Position numbers and translations under genes: made by a program. Positions 22,812-35,105 of a stretch of 64,000 bases of DNA are shown in pieces (within the stretch, counting starts at the first letter, position 1; each line of letters begins with the position of its first letter). The stretch is from the NCBI GenBank assembly GCA_006503535.1, contig QYRS01000017.1, forward strand, positions 372,001 to 436,000. The letters run 5' to 3'. This DNA comes from Arthrinium phaeospermum (taxonomy: Eukaryota > Ascomycota > Sordariomycetes > Amphisphaeriales > Apiosporaceae). The notes under the pieces are model-generated. The model searched no databases. It saw only the letters and a program-made list of their open reading frames with translations, and was not told the DNA's origin.

Positions 22812-23250
22812 TGAACGATCTGGGCGTGGGGTTTACGGGAGGCAGCTTCTTATACAGCACCATGTCTTATGCAATTCAATATGGGCAATTGGGGATCTGC
22901 CAAAAAGCCGAAGTGATTTTGGGTGAGGATTGGGTCAATTGATATATGCAATTATAGTCACAGCTGAGTTCCCCATCGCTTTTCCTGTATGCTTCTCTTA
23001 GCCCTCGCTATGTGTGACTCTGAAGGACGCGCAAGCTTCAGCAAATACGAGACATGATAGGAGCCTGCACAGCCCGTTTCCTGACTTCGAGGTGCATATG
23101 TGGAAGGTCTTGCGGTAAATGATCTGTCCACCAAACCCAACTTCAAGGACAAACCGAATATTTCAATTCAGTTCTGGTCGACAAAAACTCGCGATGATCC
23201 CGGCCAGACGCGACCGCATTGTAGAGATACCTCCAATTGCCTAAATCGTT
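22812..23250. other. Spacer
   Basis: Upstream flank of the transporter pseudogene; decayed 5' exons may be present but none can be recognised. Confidence 0.4.
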
Positions 23251-23850
23251 CTAGGCCGCAAGCAACCCTCCCCCATTGAAATGAAGCAGCGTGAAGGCGG
23301 GGCACTTCGCTTCCTCATAGTGCAGACTGCCCCCCTGCCCGGGATCGCGTTCAGTAATCGCAAGGTGACATTGGCCAAGAAGTGGGCAGTTCTGCTGCAG
23401 GGAACCTATTGATTTCAGGAAGCTCGTCCATGGAACGGTACCAAGCTTGATGAACGAAGTTTCGATCAGATCCAACCATATACCCTTCTGCGATAGGTTT
23501 CTTGCGTTCTGCTGGTCTTGCCATAAGGGGCGCCTATGATGACTCGCAATGTCGTATGAAAACTGAAGTGACCCCCAACTTGTGCCTGGAACCGGAGAAA
23601 CCTCAGCAGGCGCTCCCGCGTCGATCTGGTGTAATATGTGCAGGCTCGTCATCGGCGATTGCATGTCCATCTGGGCAGCCAAAAGCCCATGCTCTTGAGA
23701 AGACAAAGGCGAAACTTCAATACCCTCGAGCTCTCGAGCTGTGCGCAAGAAGTATCGCAGAAGCTGTTCCCATCCGCAACCCCATGGCTGGAGCTCGAAA
23801 CGGGACCGCCAAGCATCCCGGCGGGCGCGACGGCAGCCCGAAGGAATTTC
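23251..23850 (-). pseudogene. Unrecognised coding remnant
   Basis: A minus-strand frame of about 190 codons reads like protein: WGCGWEQLLRYFLRTARELE, VSPLSSQEHGLLAAQMDMQS, then LGQCHLAITERDPGQGG and CPAFTLLHFNGGGLLAA before the stop at 23251. There is no in-frame ATG at the head, and the upstream sequence turns into another frame (around 23800-23880) without clear splice sites. It may be the last exon of a gene with decayed 5' exons. I do not recognise the family. Confidence 0.4.
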
Positions 23851-24016
23851 GGTGCGACTCGCGCCATGTATACCGTGTAGTAATCGATTGGGTAGACCGT
23901 TTCTTCAGAGCATAGCCGGGGCGATCGCCATGACCGCAATTGCGATTGATCCCGAAGCACCCTGGTTGTATCCATTGCCCCCATGTACGTCAGATTCTTG
24001 CAGTGGCGACATTGCC

Positions 24017-24370
24017 TCATACGCTGCCCCCATTGCCCGCCTCGTTCGCCTGCGCCAGTTGCTCGCCAGATGATGGCGAATGCTTGAATGTCTTGACCTC
24101 GGCACCGCGCGCGAGGCGGTCGAAGAGCACCCACGAGGTAACGAGCAAGATCGGCATGGCGATCATGGTGCGCACGTATTTCCGCGAGGCCGCCTTGTAG
24201 GCAGGGCTGGAGGGGTCGACGGGTCGGGGTCTGGGAGCTCGCAGGCTCTCGGGGAGGGTGGCGGTTGCTGGTTGCGGTGGTGCTGATGCGCCGCCAGGTC
24301 GTGCCTCAGAGGCGGGCCTCGGCTGGTAGGGCAAGGCCTTGGGGGTCTTCTTGGGTTGTGTTAGAGACAT
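24017..24370 (-). CDS. Small single-pass membrane protein, probably mitochondrial
   Basis: Single-exon ORF of 117 aa from a true ATG at 24370. A Pro/Ala/Ser-rich basic N-terminus (about 50 residues, few acidic residues) precedes YKAASRKYVRTMIAMPILLV-TSWVLFDRLA, which is one hydrophobic helix flanked by basic residues. A hydrophilic tail follows. The basic N-terminus and single short helix fit a mitochondrial inner-membrane protein with a tail in the intermembrane space; this is inference from composition. It is intact although set between decayed sequences. No named family recognised. Confidence 0.65.
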   Translation of the reverse strand: MSLTQPKKTPKALPYQPRPASEARPGGASAPPQPATATLPESLRAPRPRPVDPSSPAYKAASRKYVRTMIAMPILLVTSWVLFDRLARGAEVKTFKHSPSSGEQLAQANEAGNGGSV

Positions 24371-24933
24371 ATTGGGTCTATCTTAGACGTGTAGCGTTGG
24401 TTTAATGAGTGAAAGCGAAGGCAACTTCAAGAAGACCTTGAGGGTGAGGAATGGAAATGTTTGAGCTTTGATCAAGTGGGGTCGTTGCTGAAATACTGGG
24501 GCCTCGTGGAGTCTGGGCAGGTTAGTGCGGTTGGGTCTACTGTACAAAAGCATTGAGTTATGTACAGCAAGCAACACCCAGCCAGAGAGTACAAGCTAGA
24601 GACGATGACGGATAAAACTTAACAAGCAATGAAACAGTAACATTATCTTTTTGCAACCAAGCTTACGCCCATCAGCCTTTTACTCCTCGCTGCCAGGGCC
24701 TGTCTGTCCATGGAATATCTTTCTACAAACCGTCAGGTGGATAAGCAGAATGTGGGGGAGGCCGATGCAAAACACTTCTCCAGGAACACAAAAGACTGCC
24801 AGGCAGCCGAAGAATTATACACTAGCAGCGAAGGTTTTACTTCCCTCTCCGTCACTACCTCCCGAGACCTTGATCCAATACTGACTAGAACCTTGGCGGC
24901 TCTCCAATTTCCTACTCGCTCAGCCAAGACCTT

Positions 24934-25902
24934 TCACTCCATTTCCTCCGGAGCATGTTCGTCGTCCTGCGGGCGTTCTAATGGTGCCATGGTCTCTGTC
25001 GTTTGGCTCGAAATCTCCAAGCAGTACTGCGTGGTCCAACGAAGGACTGGAGACATCGAACGAGAAGACGGTCGTGGCGACATCGAACGAGGAGACGGCG
25101 CCGGCAATGAAGGAATGGCTTCTGTTGACCATGACTGCGTGGAACTAGATGAAGACGACCTCGGTGGGGAACGAGACATGGTTTGCATTTCAGTGTGGCT
25201 CTCCAGTAACACAGTTGTGATAACGTCGGTGGCTCTCGCCTCATTTTGTGCTAAAGCCATTATATCAGCGGATAAAGGCCTTGAAATCTTGAACAATTAT
25301 TTTGACTCACCCCTAATAAGACTGCACAGATATGACCATGCAAGTTCAGCCTCCGGTCTCATCATTAAACCCATCTTAATTGATTCTTCCCATATCCTCT
25401 TAACCTCCACGATCTTGGAATCTATATTATAACTCATGGTATCCGTTAGACCAATCAATAGGTTATGTCCCTGCGGAAGTTCTGGAAGCAGGAGAGCATT
25501 AATTTTAACCTCCCGAAGCCCGATGTCGGGGAGGTTAAGACGTAGAGTTGTATACATGTAGGCTCGAACAGTACTATTGTCATACAAACGTAGCGGCTCG
25601 AGGGTTGGTCGCAGTTTCAGGCCCAGCATTGCCGCCAGGCGATGTGTGATAACCGAGTGGTCTGACCCAGTATCTATCAAGACAGGGTCGGTATGATGCT
25701 CCTTCCCAGATATGTCTGTAACCCATGCCAGCTGTTCGCACCACAAGTTCTTAGGCAGACTGGAAGGACTGTTGTCGGCTGATTCGAGCATGTCTTCTAT
25801 TTCTTCGACATCGTAATCGTTTGATGTAGGCGTAGTTCGACTATTGGTAAGGACTTGGTAAATATTGGCAGTGGCTTTAATTACTAGATGTCGGACACCC
25901 AC
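24934..25902 (-). pseudogene. Retropepsin-like aspartic protease fragment (retroelement-derived?)
   Basis: The minus-strand frame 25297-25902 contains a retroviral-type protease core: PVLIDTGSDHSVIT with the catalytic DTG, the hydrophobic strands YTTLRLNLPDIGLREVKINA, and LLIGLTDTM in the position of the second conserved element. No in-frame ATG heads it. After a TAA at 25297-25299 the same frame stays open to 24934 as Ser/Pro-rich hydrophilic sequence. No reverse transcriptase, RNase H, integrase or long terminal repeat is seen nearby. It could be a fragment of an LTR element or a domesticated protease gene with missing exons. Confidence 0.55.
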
Positions 25903-26902
25903 CTCGGTTTGCTCTCAGAAGACCCCATTGTGTGTTCTTTTTCTAGACTTCTCTGTCGTCGGTGGCTAGGTTGGGAAATAGTGCGGTTTATTTAGGATTG
26001 ATTATATTAGCCTGGCCTCAGGCGGCGATGACTATAGCTCTGGGAAGTTCAGACTGATTCCCGAAGTTTAAAGGGCGAGAATAAACTGTGGTGAAGAAAT
26101 ACTAGATCGAATGCAAGGTAGGTAAAAAGGCTTGCTAAATCTTAAAATGGCATTGGCAAGAGGTACGTTGGCGGGCAATGAAGAAAGAGTACGAAGTAAA
26201 GAGGGGGAGTATTGGAGGGGAGTGAGGGTTAAGCAAGATCAGCAATGCCCAACCTTTCAACACGTGCGCAGATCGGTCAGGTTGGTACAGATGGACAAAC
26301 CAATAAAGGCATGTCAATTTTGCTACTGGAACATAACCCCTGTCCGTCTACCTTCGGTTGCGAGTGCGATACAAACATAAAAAACTACAGCAAAATCGTG
26401 GACGAGGCCATGTCTTGCTAATATCTTTCATAGAACATACTGTTATTGTGTTAATTTTCCAGTGAGGCGTATGTGGCATTTTCAGCACTGCCACGCCACG
26501 ACGCGGTTGATTTCCACGCTCCATTGCAATTCATGTGCTGTGCTCTAGTGGGCGATTTTCAGGGGACAGTATCCCCGCATAGCCAGTAAAGTCGGTAGGT
26601 ACGTAACCACCAAGCAGCGGTCTCGTCCTCAAGAACCATGAAATGTAAAAGAATCAATGCAAAGCCGGCATGGTCACCAGACGAGAAAGAACGTCCTGCC
26701 CGATGAGGTTTATTTAGGGGAAAGGAATTTAATTAATGGCTTTAGTAATATACGTAAACTTTCCAATTTAATACCTAGTTTTATAATAATATATTTACAT
26801 ATGTCATGACAAATGCGTCATGGTCCTCCCATTAGGGGATCAATCTGTCCAAGTCACCACCTTTCCCCCCCTTCTCTTCTACGCATCATAGGCCAGCCCA
26901 AC
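25903..26902. other. AT-rich spacer beside the PKS
   Basis: AT-rich sequence, especially 26700-26810, ending in the 3' flank of the PKS gene. No gene seen. The base composition contrasts with the GC-rich PKS exons and would fit mutated (RIP-affected) sequence at a cluster border. Confidence 0.45.
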
Positions 26903-29900
26903 TCACTTAATTGCAAGCACGTGGTCCGCCACATACCGGCACAGCTCAACAGTCGGCTGCTTCTTCAAGATCACAAACACGGGCACCTCGACGCCGAACT
27001 GCTTGATGAACCAGTACCGCAGCTCGACGGCAATAAGCGAGTCCACACCCAGCACATACGCCGGCTTCCCGACATCCAGACTCTCGGCCGGCACCGACAG
27101 CGACTTGCTCAACTTGCCGAGCAACGCCGTCGTGACAATCTGCCCGGCCTCCTCAGCATCAGCCGCCGCCCGGATGAGGGCCAGGTAATCGACCGCCGTC
27201 ACATCCTTCTCGCCACTGCCGCTGCCTCCAGTGCCATTGACCAGTTCCACTTGTCCCAGACGCAATATGTTCTTGAACAGCGGCTTGCCCGCCCAGTGCA
27301 ACACACCATCCTGGAACATGCGGTACAGCTTCGCCGGCTTGTCATGGATATTCACCACCTGCGCCGCGTTGTGTGCCGTGCAGTCATAGCCCGGATCGCA
27401 CAGCACGTCCAAGATCGCCATGAGCTGCTTCTGCGTCAGCCCGCCCAGCCCGGCGCGCAGACTCTTGGTGACGTCCTCGAAGTTGTCGCTGGCCCAGCCG
27501 GCCTCAAGTACCAGTCCCAAATCAAACGAGACGCCCTTGAGTCCCTGCGCGGCGCGGTGCCGCGCCAGCGCGTCCTCGAAGGTGTTGCCGGCCGCGTAGT
27601 TGGCCTGGGCGGGGTTGCCGATGATGCCGCTCATGGAGGACAGGAAGACCATGAAGTCCATGTCCCGGGGCAGCAGCTCGTGCAGGTTCCAGGAGCCCTG
27701 GTACTTGGGCGCCAGGGCGCGGTGGAACTGCTCGGCCGTCATGTTGGCCAGCATGTTGTCCGACAGCACCATGGCGGCCTGGATGCAGCCCCTGATGGGC
27801 GGCAGCGTCTGGCGGGCTTCTTCCAGGGTGGCTTGCAGGACGGCGCGGTCGGCGATGTCCGAGGCGGGGGCGTGGACCACGACGCCCTGGTCTTCCATCT
27901 CCTTGATGAAGGCGAGGACGTCCGGACGTCCCGCCACGCCGCGCGAAGAGGTGACGAGGAAATGTCGGGCGCCGCGCGAGGCCATCCAGCGCATGATTTC
28001 GCGCCCCAGTCCGCCGAGGCCGCCACTGATGACATAGGTCGCCTGCGCCTCGAACCCGTACGCCGGCTTCTGCGCGGGCTGGTACTCGACCACGTCGCCG
28101 GGGGTCTGGAAGTCGATGACGGCCTTACCCGCAATCTTGCCGCCCTGCAGCGCGCGCATGGCCTCCTCGACCCTGCTGGGAGCAAACGCATGCAGCGGCT
28201 TCGGGTTCCGCAGCGATGGGTTCGCCGCCAGCACCTCAAACACGTCGTCGAGCACGCGCCGCATCAGCGGCTTGTTCTCGGCGTACATGCCGGCGACGTC
28301 GATGGCGGCAAAGGTGACGTTGCGCAGGAAGTGGCCCATCTCGAGCGTGCTGTTGGCCAGGATGTCGGCCTTGCCGATGTCGAGGAACCGGCCGAAGGGC
28401 GCGGTGCACCGCCACGAGCGCTGGAGCAGCTCGCCGCCCAGGGAGTTGAGGACGACGTCGACGCCGCGGCCGCGGGTGGCGTGCATCACGTCGTCCACGA
28501 AGCTGGCCTCGCGGCTGTGGAAGATGTGGTCGTCCTCCAAACCGTACAGCTCTTTCAGCAGGGCGCGCTTCCAGTCGCTGCCCACCGTGGCGTAGACCTC
28601 GGCCCCGCGCAGCTGCGCCAGCTGGATGGCCGCCTGCCCCACCGCGCCGGCGCCGGCGTGGATCAGCACGCTCTCGCCCGCGCGCAGGCGGCCCACGTAG
28701 TCGAAGGCGTAGACAACGGTGGCCCAGACGGCCGGCAGGGCGGCGGCGTCCAGGAAGGACATGTCGGGGCGCGGGATCTTGCGGGTCGAGGCCTCGTCGC
28801 AGCGGACGTAGGTGCCGCAGCAGCCGCCCGTCGAGAAGATGAAGTACATGACCCGGTCGCCCGGCTGTAGGGAGGTGCAGCCGGGGCCGACGCGGCGGAC
28901 GGTGCCGGAGCCCTCGAGGCCGAGGCCGTCGCCGGGGACTTGGCCGAGGGAGATCATGACGTCGCGGAAGTTGAGCGAGGCGGCGGCGACTTCGATCTCG
29001 ACTTGGCCGGGCTCCAGCTCGGTGGGGGGCGTGGGGGTCTCGGTGTAGTAGAGCGTGTCGAGGAGACCAGGCTGCTTGATGGTCAGGTTAATGCGCGGTT
29101 TGATAGCGTCTTCTTGGCCGAGCGTGTAATTAACCTTGTCGGGGAGTCTCGCACGCGCGGCGAGGGTCTGGTTGACGGTCTTCTGGGGCACAATGCGGGG
29201 GATGTGAATGAGGCCGTCGTGCACGGCATACTCGGACTCGGTCTCCACGCTGCCCTTCTTGCCTTGCCCAACTCGGTGCAAGTGCTCGAGAACACGAAGC
29301 GCGTGGTTCGCCCCCTCGGCCGGGCCATCCTCGGTCGCCAGGCTCAGGGTGACAAAGGCCTGGTCACCCCGCTCCGAGCAGATACTCCTCGAGAAACCGA
29401 CGGCCATCTCGGCGGCCGGGTTGCCGGCACCACCCACACCACCACCACGCGTGAGCCAGAGGACCGTCTTGGCGTCCAGGGCGATCTTCTTGACGGCTTC
29501 GAACTGCGGGCTGGCGATAGTGCCGAGAAGTGAGTCGTCAAGCTCGAGCAGGCTGATGAAACGAGTGCTGCCCAGCTCCAATCCAGAGGCCGCAAGACCG
29601 TCGAGGGTATAAGTCTCGACGGTTTCGCCGATCCACGGCACGGCGGCGAGCTTCGCCTTGAGTACCTCGGCGTGGGCAGCCTGAGCCGACTTAGCGGGAT
29701 CCGCGAGGATGACCCAGCTTTCGCGTGCAGCAGCTTCCACTTCCGCCTCGACTTCAGCCGGTCTGGTGGCGACGAGCGTAGAGACGCGGTGGCGGGGCTT
29801 GTACTCGTTATCCCGGAACACCATATCCACGCCCGAGAAGCCCGCCGTCTTAAGCGCAGCATCCCACCCAGCCTCAGTAAGAATTGGTCCCAAGGCCTCG

Positions 29901-32900
29901 TCCTCGTCCTGCATCGCCTGCTCAATATCCTGGTTCCCGTCCCACCAATGGCCCTCGCGCATCCACCAGCCGGGCAGCAGACCAAAGATGATGCCGTCGC
30001 GGATGTTGTCGACGGTCGTCTCCATCATGACGAGCTTGCCGCCCGGGCGCAGAAGCGCAAGGAGGTCACGAAGGCACTTGAGCAGGTCCGAGGTGGTGTG
30101 AATCACGTTGCAGGCGAGGATGACATCGTAGCTGCCCAACTCAAACCCCTGAAGCGAGGGGCACACCTCGAGGTCCAGCTTGGCGAAGCGCAGGTGCTTC
30201 TCGGCCCACGCGAACTTCTGGCGCGCCTTCTCGAAGAAGCCGACCGAGATGTCGGTGTAGGCGTACTCGCCGAACCGGACCATCTGCGGCTGACCATCTT
30301 CGCCGTTGGTGTGGTCGTCGACTAGGAACGGCAGCACCTTGCTCGTGGCGCTGCCGGTGCCCGAGCCCACCTCGCAGATCCGCAGCTGGGGGTTCGCGTG
30401 GGCTAGCATGCTGAGATAGGCGCCGGCCTTGCGGTAATGGCGCGAGTAGAAGTCGCAGTGGTAGAAATCTAGGTACACGTAATATTGTTGGTAAGTATTC
30501 ACCTTTTCGCTTTCATTTTCTTCGAAATGGGACGAGTTACTTACCATTAGCAAGCCCACCCTCGAATATAATCTGCAACGCATTGTCCGTCCCCGCTAAG
30601 ATACCGTACAAGTGCTCGCCCGCCTTCTTGACCAGCTTCTGCGTCGGCTCCGAGTCGGCCTCGCGCAGGACATCCTCGATATCCAAATGGCCCAACCCCC
30701 GCGACGCCAGCGTGTACTTGTCCCGGTTGCTGCGGACCTTGCGCAGGAAGTCGACGTACTTGGCCAGGTGGTTGTCCAACGTAATGGGCTCCCCGTTCTC
30801 GATCTTGTCCAGCGCCTGCTCGATAAAGTGCAACGCGATCGCATCGGCGCGATCCACGGCCTCGGCGTCCTGGGGGTCGGGCGAGAACTGCGGGTCGCGC
30901 GCGTACAGCGCCTGGAGGTGTGCCTCGGTCTCGGCCTTGTCGAGCAGCGCCAGGTCCGGCTGGAACTCGATACCGTACGAGAAGCGGCTGGCGCCGTCGT
31001 CCTCGTCGCCCTTTTGGTTGTTGCTACCGGCGCCCGCAATGACGGTGCCGCGCTCGCCCCGGGCCACGATGACCGGCTCGCCCGTCTCGGCCAGCAGCGT
31101 GCTGGCGTCCCACTCGAACTCCCTAAAAGTCCGGGCCACCTCGCGGGTCGCGACGTGCAGCCGCGGGTTGCCCTCGACGGTGAACAGCTTGTGCGACACC
31201 CAGAGCTCGCGCAGGTTGCTGAACATGAGCGTCGGGATGGCCTCCCAGCCGCCCCGGCTCAGCGAGACGAAGCCGACGTGGAAGACCGAGTCGAAGGTCG
31301 TGGGGTGGATGACGCACGGGTCCTCGGCCGCGTACGGCATCGTCTTGGCGTAGTCCCTTAAGCAAAGCGTGCCCGACGCGCACCCGTCGCGCGAGTACTT
31401 GATGTGCTGCAGGCCCTGGAAGTAGGGCCCGTAGTCGAACCCGGACCGTTTGCTGAGGTTCTCGTACAGCTGCGCGCTCTGCACGCTGAGGGTGCACTGC
31501 TGGGCGGTGCGCGCGTGCTCCTCGGCCACGGCGCTGGCCCATCGGCTCCGGCGCGCGGCGGTGGCTGCTTCGTCGGAGGAGGAGGTGGAGGAGGGCGAGG
31601 CGTCCTCCAGCTCGACGCGGATGCTGCCGAACGCGCACTCGGTCCACTCGTCGCCCTGCAGCGCGAACACCCGCCAGTCGTACACCCCCTGCGCCGCGTC
31701 CTTGACCGTGTGCCGGCGCGGCTGCAGGTAGATCTTGGCTTCGGTGCCCTTCTCCGTCTCGTTGACGGGGATGGAGCGCATGAACCGCACGTCCTCGAGC
31801 TGGTACCCGCGGATGTTGGCCCCTTGGGGCAGCAGCTGTCGGGCAGCTTCGATGGCCATGACGAGCATGCCGGTGCCCGGGTAGAGCGGCGACCCCTGAA
31901 GCGCGTGGTCGACGATCCAGGGGTTCTCGGCGAGGCGGATCTTGTGGTGCCAGGTCGGCTGGGCCGGGTTGAAGTCGTTCTCGCGAAGGCCGAGGAGGGC
32001 GTGTCGGCGGAAGGGGCGGTGCGAGTAAAGGGCGCTGATACGGGGTTCGTCCCAGTACAGCTTGGCCCGGGAAAAGGGGTAGGAGGGGAGGTCTGTCAGC
32101 CTCTTAGGCGGACTCGTGGGCTGAAGCGTGGCCTGGTTGGGCAGGTTGAGGTCGATAGGCAGGCCGGCGCTCCAGAGGGCGCCGACGGTCTCGAGGAGGG
32201 AGCGGACGTCGTATTGGCGGGGGTCGAGCACCGCGGCGTACGACCACTTCTTCTCCTCGCCCAGGTGGGCGAGTATGTCTTTGACGGGCCGCCGGAGAGC
32301 CGATTGCGGGCCGATCTCGACGAGGAACTTGGTGTTGGTGGCTTGCTTCCGCTCGCCGACCAGCGCGGTGACGGCGTCGGTGAAGAGGACGGGAGACAGC
32401 AGGTTCTTGACCCAGTGTCCCGGGCTCGCCAGACCCTCGAGCGTGATGAAGCTGCCCTCGGTGGAGGAGAAGAAGGCGACAGTGCTGCTGCTCGCCTCCT
32501 TGCCCTCCCTCGCCGGCGCGCAGATACCGTCCAGCAAACCCAAATACTCAGCTGCGCCATCCCGCAGCGCCTCGGAGTGATAGCCGATCTTTACCGGCAG
32601 CTTGCGCGCGAACACCCGGTCTGCCTGCAGCGTCTCGGCCAAACGCGAAATCGCCACCGTCGGGCCCGACAGCGTCACGTTGATCGGGCTGTTCTCGCAC
32701 GCCACCGTCACCGTCGGCTCAGCCTTCAGGTACGCCTGAAGCTGCGCGTCGTCCCCCCTGCCCAGACCCACCGACATCATCGTCGTCGCCTCGCGAGCCG
32801 GGTCCGACGCCAGCTTGTCGGCCACGACGCCGCGGAAGTAGGCTACCCGCCACGCGCTCTCGCGGTCCAGCCCGCCCGCGCAGTACGCCGCCGCCACCTC

Positions 32901-35105
32901 GCCCGACGAATGCCCGACCACGGCGCGGGGACGGATATCCCACGTGCGCAGCAGGTCGACCAGGGCGATCTGGATGGCGGTGCAGGAGGGCTGCGACAGC
33001 GCCGGCTCGGCGACGCGGCTGGTGTCCGCCTCCTTGTCGAGTTCTGCTAGGACCGACCAGGGGCTGCCGAGGACGGTGGTGAGGTAAGTGTCGCAGTCGG
33101 CGAGACTCTGGCGGAAGACGGGGTAGTGCAGCAGGCCGGTGGCCATGCGGGCGTACTGGGCGCCTTGACCGGTGAAGACGAAGGAGAGGTCCGGGGCGGA
33201 GGAGGCGCTGGTGAAGACGCTGGGCGAGACGAGGGTGCCGAGGTCATTGTCGGCGAGGGGGGAGGAGATGACGGCGAAGGACCGGAAGTTGAGTAGGGAC
33301 CGGTGGGAGGCGAGGGTGTAGGTTAGGTCGGAGAGGAGGTTATCGACACGGGGGGCCTCGAGTGCTCGTGGTGAGGAGAGGAAGGTCTGGAGGGCCTCGG
33401 CTTGGCGCTTCGTGCCGTCGCTGTCGGCGGCTGAAAAGGGGATGATGGCGTAGGGGTTGGGGTTGGTAGCTGGCAGAGCGCCGTTGCCGTTGGTGTGCCC
33501 GTTGATGGCAGGCTCGCCGACGGATTGATGCAGGCCTTTCAGCCCGTGGGTGCGCAGGTAATTGTACGCGTCGTCGAGTATGACGTGGGCGTTGCTACCT
33601 CCGTATCCGAAGGAGCTCACGGATGCCCGGCGCACGTCTGCTGCCGGCCAGGGGAGTGCTTCTTTGGGGAACTGAATCGAAAGTCAGTGAGTCAGGGCAC
33701 ATCACCTTATCCACAGAAGAGACTGACCGCGAGCTGTAAATCCGCTACATCAATAGCGGGATTCGCCTTCTCGAACATGGCGAGCGGCGGAATCACGGCA
33801 TTCTCCAGCGCGAGAACCGCTTTGATGACACCAGCCTAAACCCGCGAGCGGAATCAGTTAGCAAAAATTAAGTAGCCCCTGAGCTCACACATGCCAAACT
33901 TACCATGCCCGAAGCGCCCTCCAAGTGCCCGATATTCGCCTTGACCGACCCCATGTAAAGCGGCCTATCCACCCTGCGCCCATCCCGGAACGCCTGCCCA
34001 ACGGCCGCCGCCTCAATCGGGTCCCCGACCGGCGTCCCCGTCCCGTGCGCCTCGACATAATCCGTATCCCTGACCTCGAGCCCCGCCACGCGGTACGTGT
34101 CCCGCAACAAGTCCAGCTGCGCCTGCTGGCTCGGCTGCGTGATACTCGGCGTCCGCCCGTCCTGGTTCGCGCCCGTCGCCCGGATCACGGCCCTTACCAC
34201 GTCCCCGTCCCGCAGCGCCGCCGCCAGCGGCTTCAGCAAGACAAAACCGAACCCCTCGCCGCGCGCGTACCCGTTCGCCTTGGCGTCGAAGCTGTAGCTC
34301 TTGCCGTCGGGACTGAGGAACCCGCCATTGCTCAAAGCCAGCGCCTGGCTCTCGGGCGTAATAAACGTGTTGGCGCCGCAGACGAGGGACATTTCGCTCT
34401 CGCCCGTGACTATGCTCTGCACGCCCAGGTGCAGCGCGTACAGCCCCGACGAGCAGGCCGTGTCGACGGTGAGCGAGGGGCCGGCCAGATCAAAAAAGTG
34501 GCTCACGCGGTTGCTGAGCATGGAGGAGCCGTTGGCGGTGGCGTGGTAGCGGCTCTGGGCCGAGAAGTCGCGGCCCGTCATGGTCTCGCCGTCGCGCGAG
34601 AAGGAGGCGCAGTAGACCGAGGTGGGCGAGCGCGAGAGGCTCTCCATCGGGATGCCCGCGTTCTCGAAGGTGCGGTAGGCGCCCTCGAGCAGGCCGCGCT
34701 GCTGCGGGTCCAGCACCGAGGCCTCGGCGTACGACATGTTGAAGAAGGGCGCGTCGAAGCTGCGGGGGTCTTCTTCCATGAAGTGGGCATGGCGGATGCG
34801 CAACTGGTGGCGGAGTCAGCGATTTGCAATGGTCAGTCAGAGCTCGCGTTCCAGACTTACACTGTCCAGGCGGTTCGGGTCGGGGTGGTAGAAAGCTGTT
34901 GGTTCAAGTTAGCAGGTGATGAATGATCGTGTGTGGTACCCCCTGATTACATGCCATCTATGTTGAACCGGTCGGCGGGGATCTCTTTGGATACATTCCT
35001 CGCGCTCATCACCAGCTCCCAGAAGGCCTGCGCGGATACAGCGTCACCTGGGAACTTCAGGTTCATGCCAATGATGGCTATGGGCATCGTCTTGTCGGCA
35101 GCCAT
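26903..35105 (-). CDS. Highly reducing type I polyketide synthase (KS-AT-DH-cMT-ER-KR-ACP)
   Basis: Six exons (35105-34955, 34895-34861, 34803-33904, 33835-33728, 33671-30545, 30468-26903) total 7887 nt, 2628 aa. Domains in order: ketosynthase with VDTACSS, EAHGTGTPVGDP and KANIGHLEGASG; acyltransferase with GHSSGE; dehydratase with HALQGSPLYP and HPTTFDS; C-methyltransferase with EVGSGTGS; enoyl reductase with GAGAVGQAAIQLAQ; ketoreductase with GGLGGLG and YAAGN; acyl carrier with LGVDSL near the C-terminus. All catalytic motifs look intact, so a methylated, largely reduced chain is expected. There is no thioesterase, reductase or condensation domain, so release needs another enzyme. Intron 1 has a GC donor (G|GCATGT) that gives the family-typical FNIDAFYHPDP. 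It is transcribed divergently from the P450 at 36199. Confidence 0.95.

Noticed and set aside
24710..25432. 240-codon plus-strand open frame
   Set aside because: It overlaps the retropepsin-like fragment on the other strand and shows no recognised motif. Not supported as a gene.
26903..26920. Possible extra PKS intron at ATTAA|GTGAGT just before the stop
   Set aside because: The ACP is complete before this point and the TGA gives a normal C-terminus. No downstream exon could be identified.
26813..28870. 685-codon open frame on the plus strand
   Set aside because: It is the mirror of the GC-rich PKS exon 6. It is His/Val/Leu/Arg-rich with no domain, and the opposite strand carries clear ER, KR and ACP motifs.
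31404..33050. 548-codon plus-strand open frame, and similar ones at 30583-31361 and 33925-34926
   Set aside because: Antisense shadows of the PKS KS, AT and DH coding sequence. Composition follows reversed GC-rich codons and no motif is present.
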